NCBI GenBank assembly: GCA_013177805.1
Contig: JABLXU010000030.1
Coordinates: 1 to 64,000 of the forward strand
DNA length: 64,000 nt
DNA from: Candidatus Omnitrophota bacterium
GTDB lineage: Bacteria > Hinthialibacterota > Hinthialibacteria > Hinthialibacterales > Hinthialibacteraceae
Direction of reading: 5' to 3'
Part shown: positions 34,766 to 41,118 of the stretch, piece after piece
Layout: each line of letters begins with the position of its first letter
Position numbering within the stretch: position 1 is the stretch's first letter
Notes under the pieces: model-generated
Seen by the model: the letters and a program-made list of their open reading frames with translations, nothing else
Databases searched by the model: none
What the model was told of the DNA's origin: nothing
Made by a program: the position numbers and the translations under genes

Positions 34766-34870
34766 TCAGGCCGGGACATCAATAACTCCCGTATCGCCGC
34801 GATTCGGACAAGAGGTTTCCGCCGCCATCTTCGCTTCGATTCCCGCGACGGTTTTCAGGTCGTCACCCAC
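34766..34870 (-). pseudogene. Unit C: third, truncated mini-copy of the array
   Basis: A 34-residue frame starting at GTG (GDDLKTVAGIEAKMAAETSC ...). Its first ~17 residues align with the mini-gene at 35105 (VDYLKIVAEIEAGMAR); the rest has lost the similarity. GAGGAAAAAGCCC precedes the GTG, matching the ribosome-site context of that mini-gene. It ends 31 bases from tRNA-Lys. I read it as a decayed copy. Confidence 0.5.
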
Positions 34871-34893
34871 GGGCTTTTTCCTCAATTTCGCCC

Positions 34894-34959
34894 TCGCGCG
34901 CCTGCACTAAAAGCGCTAAAAGCGCGGTAAGGGGTATAGGTTGTTGACTTATGGCGCTT
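34894..34959. repeat. 66-bp direct repeat, copy 2 (pairs with 35295-35360)
   Basis: TCGCGCGCCTGCACTAAAAG, CGCTAAAAGCGCGGTAAGGG and GTATAGGTTGTTGACTTATG then GCGCTT. It differs from 35295-35360 at two positions, 401 bases away. Each copy follows a WYAV/WFAF-type reading-frame end on the minus strand, so the repeat unit is a whole cassette. Confidence 0.85.
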
Positions 34960-34966
34960 TTCGCGC

Positions 34967-35073
34967 TTATGGCGCAAAGGCAAACCATTTTTCTACGGTC
35001 CGTCCGTCTGGATTTTTTCCTTCCGGGCTATCCCTGCTTCGATTTTCCCAACCATTTTCATATAGTTCACCAA
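34967..35073 (-). pseudogene. Unit B: frameshifted mini-copy of the primase C-terminus
   Basis: Frame 1 from GTG 35070 reads NYMKMVGKIEAGIARKEKIQ then TDGP and stops at TAG (34993). Frame 2 continues DGRTVEKWFAFAP to TAA at 34967. Together they match the end of the primase-like gene (EEAGMARKEKKQTDGRPVEK followed by WYAVAP) with a small deletion near 34995-35002. It is a decayed duplicate. Confidence 0.6.
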
Positions 35074-35104
35074 GGTTTTTATCTCTGATTTTCTCTTCGT
35101 GCGC

Positions 35105-35272
35105 CTACGCCATTAACGCCATTAACGCCTTTAATGCCTTTGCTCTTGGAATAACCGCGTTAATAGCGTTAACCGCGTACCAGATTTCACGGGGGCGTTT
35201 GTCGGTTGGGATGTTTTCCATCCGGGCCATCCCTGCTTCGATTTCCGCAACGATCTTCAAGTAGTCAACCAT
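35105..35272 (-). CDS. Unit A: 55-residue mini-paralogue of the primase C-terminal winged helix
   Basis: MVDYLKIVAEIEAGMARMEN, then IPTDKRPREIWYAV, then a tail NAINAVIPRAKALKALMALM A built from 9-base reiterations. The EIEAGMAR ... TDKRPxExWYAV part aligns with the last ~30 residues of the adjacent primase-like protein. GAGGAAAAAATC before the ATG is a fair ribosome site, so this copy may be translated. It could be a free DNA-binding wing acting as regulator or simply a duplication product. The tail length should vary if the 9-base units slip. Confidence 0.55.
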   Translation of the reverse strand: MVDYLKIVAEIEAGMARMENIPTDKRPREIWYAVNAINAVIPRAKALKALMALMA

Positions 35273-35294
35273 GATTTTTTCCTCTGTTTTGCCT

Positions 35295-35360
35295 TCGCGC
35301 GCCTGCGCTAAAAGCGCTAAAAGCGCGGTAAGGGGTATGGGTTGTTGACTTATGGCGCTT
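35295..35360. repeat. 66-bp direct repeat, copy 1
   Basis: Begins TCGCGCGCCTGCGCTAAAAG and ends ACTTATGGCGCTT, matching 34894-34959 at 64 of 66 positions. It contains two AAAAGCGCT units of its own. Confidence 0.85.
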
Positions 35361-35385
35361 ATGGCGCTTATGGCGCTTATGGCGC
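35350..35385. repeat. Four tandem 9-bp units at the primase stop codon
   Basis: TTATGGCGC repeated four times without error (35350-35385; GCGCCATAA on the minus strand). The primase stop is inside the first unit read from the minus strand. A related 9-base run, CGCCATTAA twice and CGCCTTTAA once, lies at 35108-35134 in the tail of unit A. Confidence 0.9.
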
Positions 35386-37653
35386 AACCGCATACCACTT
35401 CTCTACCGGCCGTCCATCTGTCTGCTTCTTTTCCTTCCGGGCCATCCCAGCCTCTTCCAGAAGGTGCAGGGCCAAGTAGATTTCCTTGCTCGATTTGTGC
35501 CGCTGGAATATCTCCTCCCGGATTTGTGTCCGGGTGAGGCCGTCCGGGGATTGCCGAAGGTGGGCCATAATGGTGTCGGCCACGGGATTCCCGGTGGCGT
35601 CCCCGAAGATGTAGCGAGCCGAATCTTCCGCGTACCGCCAAACCGCCAGGGCCGCCTTGAGGTGGGGAACGTCCACGATGCCGGATGGATCCAGCAGGGC
35701 ATAGAGGCAGGCCAGCCGCCGGATTTGGGCTTCGGCGCGGGCCGTCACCAGGCCGAACAGGCCGGGGATGTCCCGGGTCAGCCCCTCGTAAAGGCCTTCC
35801 CAGATCACCCAGGCGGCTTCGGTCATCCCCATTTCGCCGACGCCCCGGGCATGCTCTAGGGCATGATGAAGGCGGATGACAATGGGATTCAATTCGGATT
35901 CGGTCAGGTTCCCGCCCCGGGGAAGATGTTTGGAGCGCCGGACCGCGAACCACAGAAACCGGTTGGCGAAGCCGTTGGAGGCTTCGGTTTCCGTCATCCG
36001 CTGGATCAGTTCATCTTTCGTGATATGGCCGATGATGGAGATATGCGCGCCGGTGGCCTTGATGCTGTCGTGCTTCGTAATATTCCGGATGGTTCCCGTG
36101 TCCCAGGCTTGCCGGATGGTGGGAGACAGGGTGTTGCCTTCGCGGTTGAGTACTTTGAGGACGTTGGCAAACTCGGATTCCAGGACTAACAACCGCTTGT
36201 CCGCAACGCCCCTATCCACAATTTCGCCGTTCTTTAAGACAGGGTCGCGTACCGCGTATTTGAGGCCTTCCCCGGAAGACAGGCCGCCGCTGATACAGTC
36301 GTGCCGCCAGTTTTCATCCACTTGTCCAAACACTTTGAGGACGACATCCAGGGACGTCCCCTTGCGGCCGCGCGCCGTCTGTCCAACCAGATTGACAAAC
36401 AGGTTCAAATGATGGTCCGTCGCGTTAACGGTCCAATGGGGGCCGCGTCCGATCGCGTTCCCAAAACAGGTGAGGAATTGCACCAAGTCCGCCACCGGAT
36501 CGGATTCCGAATGGGCATTTACCCTCTGTACAAATTCGCCGGCCAGGCCGTAATAGGCTTCTTCTGCCATTGGACTAGGCCAGGGGTCCAGGGCGGGGGT
36601 GAAGGGGTCTTCGTCCTCGCCGTCCACCGTGCCGGTGGTGTCGGCCGGGGGGTGCCATTCGGGTGTCCGGGTGACGATGTCCCGTAAGGCCGCCTTGATT
36701 TCCGGGGCCGCCATCCCCTCGGCCCGCCTGGCTTCGATCCAATCGGAAACGTCCCCTTTTTCCGGCAGGCCGGGAAGGTTGACTACCTTGATCGAGGCCG
36801 CCGCGCCGTACAGGGACCGGGCCACGTCCTGGGCGTGGATCTGCCCCGGCGGGTCGTTGTCCGGGAGAACGACAACCGGCCGGCTGGCCAGCACTTCGCG
36901 GGCCGGCTCCGCCACGTGATGCCATTTGCCCGCGCCTTCCGGGTTGCACGTGGCCACGCCACCGATCTCTTCCAGGCTGTGAACGTCTTTCTCGCCTTCG
37001 ACGATGAAGATGGTTTCGGATGGATCGGCTTTCAGCAATCCGGGAAGGCGGTAGAGAACACGCCGGGCCGCGGGGAATGCCTTCCGGGGGGCATCTTGGG
37101 GGATTGTCCATCCCTTCCGGGTGGCGCTTTCGACTGTGTACCAGTTCCCATTCTTTGCCTGGTAATACTCCCCGGCTTCCAGAGACCTGATCCAGGTCCC
37201 ATCGCCGTCCGGCCGCCGCTGGTAGAATCCCTTCGGTTCCGTCCGGCAAACCTGGATCAGCAACCGCCCCTCTTCGTTGCGGTAATCATACCAGGCGATG
37301 GTCTTCCGCTTCGGGGCGGAACGATCCCCGTGGCCCGGCCGGGGAACCGGATCGCGGCCGGGATTCGGATCGCCATGCACCGATCCGCACCGGCAGGGCC
37401 GCCCGTCCATCCGGTGCGGAAAAGTGCCATCCTTGCGCCGTTCGAGGTTCCCGGCGAGTTCGGATCGGGTACACCGGGCGTAAGGGATCCCTGTGGTAGG
37501 ATCGAGGGCCAGATACCCGCCGCAACGGGACCCGCTTCCCCGGCCGGCTTCATCGTAACCGCCGCAAATTGGGCAGGGAAAATTCCGTGAAAAGCGTTGC
37601 CGTTGCCCGTTACCTTGCGTATTCTTATCCGATACAGTAGCCAACGAAATCAT
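35377..37653 (-). CDS. TOPRIM/DUF3987 primase-helicase-like replication protein
   Basis: 758 residues from ATG 37653, which has GGGGGA five bases upstream; ATG 37665 in the TAATG overlap is the alternative. Order: Cys-rich zinc-type region ~25-90 (FPCPICGGYDE, CRCGSVHG); TOPRIM ~213-300 with IFIVEGEKDVHSLEEI and VVVLPDNDPPGQ; P-loop-like VGQTARGRKGTS ~424; DUF3987 core with TIRNITKHDSIKATGAHISI and MTETEASNGFANRFLWF; C-terminal winged helix ending VEKWYAVAP. Such proteins belong to plasmids, phages and integrative elements. The gene is next to tRNA-Lys and carries an excisionase-like gene upstream, supporting element origin. Confidence 0.85.
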   Translation of the reverse strand: MISLATVSDKNTQGNGQRQRFSRNFPCPICGGYDEAGRGSGSRCGGYLALDPTTGIPYARCTRSELAGNLERRKDGTFPHRMDGRPCRCGSVHGDPNPGRDPVPRPGHGDRSAPKRKTIAWYDYRNEEGRLLIQVCRTEPKGFYQRRPDGDGTWIRSLEAGEYYQAKNGNWYTVESATRKGWTIPQDAPRKAFPAARRVLYRLPGLLKADPSETIFIVEGEKDVHSLEEIGGVATCNPEGAGKWHHVAEPAREVLASRPVVVLPDNDPPGQIHAQDVARSLYGAAASIKVVNLPGLPEKGDVSDWIEARRAEGMAAPEIKAALRDIVTRTPEWHPPADTTGTVDGEDEDPFTPALDPWPSPMAEEAYYGLAGEFVQRVNAHSESDPVADLVQFLTCFGNAIGRGPHWTVNATDHHLNLFVNLVGQTARGRKGTSLDVVLKVFGQVDENWRHDCISGGLSSGEGLKYAVRDPVLKNGEIVDRGVADKRLLVLESEFANVLKVLNREGNTLSPTIRQAWDTGTIRNITKHDSIKATGAHISIIGHITKDELIQRMTETEASNGFANRFLWFAVRRSKHLPRGGNLTESELNPIVIRLHHALEHARGVGEMGMTEAAWVIWEGLYEGLTRDIPGLFGLVTARAEAQIRRLACLYALLDPSGIVDVPHLKAALAVWRYAEDSARYIFGDATGNPVADTIMAHLRQSPDGLTRTQIREEIFQRHKSSKEIYLALHLLEEAGMARKEKKQTDGRPVEKWYAVAP

Positions 37654-37804
37654 ATTTTCCCCCATTAAATCCGCGAATAGGAGACCCATTTTCCACCGGC
37701 CACGAGCCGGGCGTTCCCCCGCCCGGACCGCCGCCGCGCCACCGCCAGCCTTGCCGAGTGCGGGCCGAAACGCCCATGATCGTGGCCGCCTGTTTCTCAT
37801 CCAC
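37625..37804 (-). pseudogene. Excisionase/AlpA-like HTH gene, apparently frameshifted
   Basis: From GTG 37804 the frame reads DEKQAATIMGVSARTRQGWR then WRGGGP, a typical HTH_17/excisionase helix-turn-helix. It then loses similarity in this frame and runs to a TAA at 37625. In the +2 frame from the G-rich stretch near 37725, GRGNARLVAGGKWVSYSRI follows, which looks like the usual wing, and its TAA overlaps the primase ATG 37665 as TAATG. Upstream, AAGGAG and ATG 37849 open a 14-residue frame that stops just before the GTG. I interpret one original gene broken by a shift, by error, decay or recoding. Confidence 0.55.
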
Positions 37805-37885
37805 TCATCCGTGCGCATCCCATTCAGGATCGTCCTGCATTTTCGCCATCTCACACTCCTTTGCTTGGAGATGGGAACGTAAATC

Positions 37886-37902
37886 TGCAAGTATTATGCC
37901 AA
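37886..37902 (-). promoter_or_regulatory. Sigma-54-like -24/-12 element
   Basis: On the minus strand, TTGGCATAATACTTGCA matches TGGCAy-N5-TTGCa with correct GG-to-GC spacing. It lies about 37 bases before the ATG at 37849, in an AT-rich stretch. It would drive the HTH-primase genes. No enhancer-binding site or RpoN gene is seen in the window, so this rests on the match alone. Confidence 0.4.
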
Positions 37903-38347
37903 TCCGATAAAATATTATATTTTATTGATTTTACTAAATTTAAATGGCGAGTCTCCGCTTCCGCCCTGGGGCCGTCTTGGAGATTCGGTATCGTGTGGCT
38001 TGGTTCGAGGATTTTCTTGAGGGGCTATTTTATTGCGTTGATGGTTTTCCGGCACGTTCGCCCGGAATTTCCCCAGGCTGGAACGCAAAGCCGGCCAGGG
38101 TATCGTATCGTATTTCATTTCCGATTGAGGGATTTTCCTTTTTATTGAGGGATTTTCCTTTTTGAAAAGGCCAAAAGCCTCTCCCGTTGCCGGACGCCTT
38201 GCCCGGCCCTTCGCGCGCACCAGGATTTCTTATTCAGCGCAGAATCAATACAACTCCCCGCGAGGTTCGCCCTCCCGGCCTTCCCACCGTCATTCCCTCA
38301 AAGGGATATCCCCGGCTCCGCCGCTCGGGCAAGTTTGAATCATTCCA
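37903..38347. other. Intergenic region, AT-rich then GC-rich, no gene assigned
   Basis: It contains a perfect 20-base tandem duplication ATTGAGGGATTTTCCTTTTT at 38124-38143 and 38144-38163, and an AT-rich tract at 37907-37945. A 101-codon minus-strand frame at 37915-38220 has low-complexity basic composition and no recognisable family, so I did not call it. Confidence 0.6.
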
Positions 38348-39238
38348 TCATCGTAACGGCCAGTCGGGGATCCGCGTGAGGGTTCCCAACGCCCAGGCGA
38401 TTGACCGGTCCAACAGTTGGATACCCAGATCGTTCAGGACCGACAGGGTACGAGTGGTGGGATCACCGTCATAGAGATCGTTGGGATCCACATCGGAATA
38501 CCCTAAAAACACCCACCGGGCCGGATTGGTGTCGCCCCGGTCCAACGGGGTGCCGGCTTCTACGGCGATGAGGATCGGCGCGTTTTCCGGCAGAGGATCC
38601 CCATTCGAAGATTCATTGACCGATTCGGGCAAAACGGCCAGGATTTCGCCCACGTCCGCCAGGATGGAAAGATCCGTCAAGGTTCCGAATGTCACCATGT
38701 AGGGACGGCCCGTGAAGGAATCGATTTGCGTAATCGCCAAGGTTTCCGGCATGCCCTGGGTAATCGGGTGGTTGGGATTGACGATTTTGATTTCATTGGT
38801 CATCGCGCCGCCGGTGAATGCGGAAGCCCCATTGGTGAATCCCATGTCGTCCAGCAGATACGATTCCGTAAAGATCACCGGTTTGGTAGCGATCCGGTAA
38901 TCTCCCGCCACCGTGCCTGAACCGATCTCTTCTGTGATGAAGATCAGGTCGTTGTCGTTTTCAACAAAACCGGGATCGTCCGTGTCCGTGCCATAGATAT
39001 TGACAATGTGGCCCAGATCGTTCTCGAGATGGTGGATGAGCCACAGGATGCCCACGTCGCCCATGCTCTCCAACATGTCGAGAACCGCCTGCTTGGAGAG
39101 AGGATCATTAATGGGGTCTTCTCCAGCCGGAATCCGGTTTTCGGGGATTAATACGGCCACCTTGGCCGGCCATGCCGGGGTGGATAGCCCAAGGATGAGT
39201 ACTCCCATTCCCACTACAAGCAGCCCGTGTTTCATCAT
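38348..39238 (-). CDS. Exported protein of unknown function, amidotransferase-like fold
   Basis: 296 residues. Signal peptide MMKHGLLVVGMGVLILGLS ending at PAWPAK. After VAVLIPENR a segment FVENDNDLIFITEEIGSGTV then AGDYRIATKPVIFTESYLLD DMGFT resembles a repeated domain found in large secreted bacterial proteins, with the ADLI-(S/T)E-S/G-V(A)G-xYR pattern. HPITQGMPE echoes ThuA-type proteins. AGGAGAAAC precedes the ATG. It may be an accessory of surface polysaccharide use, but function is unknown. Confidence 0.7.
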   Translation of the reverse strand: MMKHGLLVVGMGVLILGLSTPAWPAKVAVLIPENRIPAGEDPINDPLSKQAVLDMLESMGDVGILWLIHHLENDLGHIVNIYGTDTDDPGFVENDNDLIFITEEIGSGTVAGDYRIATKPVIFTESYLLDDMGFTNGASAFTGGAMTNEIKIVNPNHPITQGMPETLAITQIDSFTGRPYMVTFGTLTDLSILADVGEILAVLPESVNESSNGDPLPENAPILIAVEAGTPLDRGDTNPARWVFLGYSDVDPNDLYDGDPTTRTLSVLNDLGIQLLDRSIAWALGTLTRIPDWPLR

Positions 39239-39545
39239 GTTTCTCCTTCCGCTTCACAGCCAGCATCGGAATGGATATTGAGTATTTATTTATATAACAA
39301 AATCTAGAAGAAAATTCTATCGATTATTTGAAATGAATGGATGATTGGGGGTGTGGGTGCTCGATCAGGTTTGTAGAACCCCGGATTGGACGGCCCCCAA
39401 CGGTGTGTCCAATTTTCCGGGGGGGTATCGCGCCCTGGGCTGAAATCCGGAGCGGCCGCAGGCGGACGTCTCCGGTTGCCATAACAACGAATTTCAATCC
39501 AAAGGCATTGCAGGCCTATTCGATCCCCGCGGAGTCATAATCGTT
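39239..39545. other. Intergenic region, nothing recognised
   Basis: About 300 bases upstream of the exported protein on the minus strand. An AT-rich segment at 39283-39335 probably holds its promoter. No repeats or genes seen. Confidence 0.5.
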
Positions 39546-40352
39546 TTACTGGTCTTTTCCAAAATGATCGAGGATTTCGTCGTAATACAAGGTTAAATAG
39601 TCGAGCACAGTGACTTGGCCGGCGGGCAGGAAACGGTCCAAGAAAGGCTGGAGAAGGGCGGCGTTTTGAGCCTGATAGGGCACGGCAACCAGTTTTTTCA
39701 GAAGATTCTCCCGGTTGATCTCTCCACCCCCAAGGCCTTGTTCATCCAGGTTGATATGAACGTTTTTGAGTTCGCGGGCGGCCTCGAATAGTTTCAGGTA
39801 TTCCTCCCAGAATTGCGCTCCCGGCTCAAATTGGTTCTCCTTGGATTGGGACAACGTACTCAGGCAGGTCTGGGTGTACCAGCGGTATTCCTGCACCGAC
39901 ATGGCCTTGTCGTTCAGCAGCCGGATGTGCTCCTGACCGATACCCGCCCCGATCTTGACCGCCATATCGACCAGTTCGCGGATTCGCGTGACACCCCGGA
40001 GTTTGGAAAGGATCCCGGGTTGATCGAATTGTTTTCCGACGGCGTCCCCGGCTTTTTCGAGATTATCTTGATATTGCTTAGAGAATTCCGCCAATTGGAC
40101 ACGGACATTCACAAAGTCTTCCAGGCGTCCCGGGTCGAGAAGCCCATCCGGCGGCGGAGTAAAGGCATATTGGCGGTCGAGGTTTTGATAATCGATGATC
40201 AAACCCTTGTAGGTGACTCCAATTTCTTTGCTGAATTGGTAGCCTTGGTACGAAATATACCCAATTCCACCCGCCAGCACCGCGAGAAACAAAAAGAGCA
40301 CAACGGCGCATCCCGCGCACCCGTAATATAAGGTCTTTCCTTTTTTAACCAT
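39546..40352 (-). CDS. Single-pass membrane protein, unknown
   Basis: 268 residues. A short basic start (MVKKGKTLYYGCAGC), then one helix AVVLFLFLAVLAGGIGYI, and a large helical, charged soluble domain likely outside the cytoplasm (KQYQDNLEKAGDAVGKQFDQ, VQEYRWYTQTCLSTLSQ). The Cys pair CAGC at the membrane entry is notable. I recognise no family. Confidence 0.7.
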   Translation of the reverse strand: MVKKGKTLYYGCAGCAVVLFLFLAVLAGGIGYISYQGYQFSKEIGVTYKGLIIDYQNLDRQYAFTPPPDGLLDPGRLEDFVNVRVQLAEFSKQYQDNLEKAGDAVGKQFDQPGILSKLRGVTRIRELVDMAVKIGAGIGQEHIRLLNDKAMSVQEYRWYTQTCLSTLSQSKENQFEPGAQFWEEYLKLFEAARELKNVHINLDEQGLGGGEINRENLLKKLVAVPYQAQNAALLQPFLDRFLPAGQVTVLDYLTLYYDEILDHFGKDQ

Positions 40353-41118
40353 AATGGTTCGATCCGGGAATCCGCCCCTTGGGAGATGATGGTTAATCGA
40401 AGGCCGATGTCATTCTCGCATAAGCCGGGAACTTCCGTCAATCGACGAATTCAGCAGCACGGCGGGGTGTGGACGGATTGCCCAAAGAAACGGCAACGGT
40501 TAGGGGATTTCCGCCTCCGGAAAAATCAGAAAATCAATTCGGCGATAGACCGCGGCGTGCGAGGACTAAGCCCTGATTCCGTCCGGGCGGAGAAACCAAT
40601 TCACCGCGAAGCGGATCCGAACCGGGTAGGGGAGAGCTCCTTTGGGAGTTATGATAGATATTCAGATAACTATCTATTGTGGAATCGGTTCCAGTAATAT
40701 GGTAATCATTTCGAGACGGAGAACGGGGAACAGGTCCACCGATTCGTGTAAAAATGAGAGAAATTTTCTAATTTAATCTAGACGATCCATCTTTTCCGGG
40801 TATAATGTAAGTCCAATTTCGACTGAGAAGCGTCAATAATGGTAACACAATGCCAATTGATAGGCAGGCCATTAGATTATTTAACCAGTATTATTTGGGC
40901 AAGATTTCCCAACAAAGAGCCGGTTTTTCCGGTACAATGATTTTCCGGTACAATGAATCGCCATCCATTTCCGCTTGATTCCGGAATGGGGGAAAGAGTG
41001 ATCCTGAAATCCGGAATCGTCATCAGGGCAAGCGGTTCATCCAATCTCAAGGACTCCAACTGCGGCTTTCAGGATCCAGTAGGCCAAGGGCATTCTGTAT
41101 TAAAAAAAGGCGGAATTT
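40353..41118. other. Long region upstream of gltB, probable control region
   Basis: 766 bases without a gene. TAGACG, 16 bases, TATAAT (40779-40806) is a fair promoter, giving a leader of about 300 bases. A 16-base perfect tandem duplication TTTTCCGGTACAATGA lies at 40925-40940 and 40941-40956, each with a -10-like TACAAT. GGCGGAA before 41119 is the gltB ribosome site. No known riboswitch could be recognised by eye. Confidence 0.55.

Noticed and set aside
34894..35385. Possible CRISPR array
   Set aside because: The repeats are coding-derived cassettes and 9-bp runs; there are no regularly spaced ~30-bp repeats or unique spacers, and no cas genes.
35273..35953. Long minus-strand frame continuing upstream of the 55-residue mini-gene
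   Set aside because: It is the shifted frame of the primase coding region; only the part after ATG 35272 has its own ribosome site and similarity.
37915..38220. 101-codon minus-strand open frame upstream of the HTH gene
   Set aside because: Low-complexity basic composition, no family resemblance, and it spans the tandem repeat and the AT-rich promoter stretch.
40353..41118. Riboswitch upstream of gltB
   Set aside because: No known glutamine or glutamate aptamer core could be recognised by eye.
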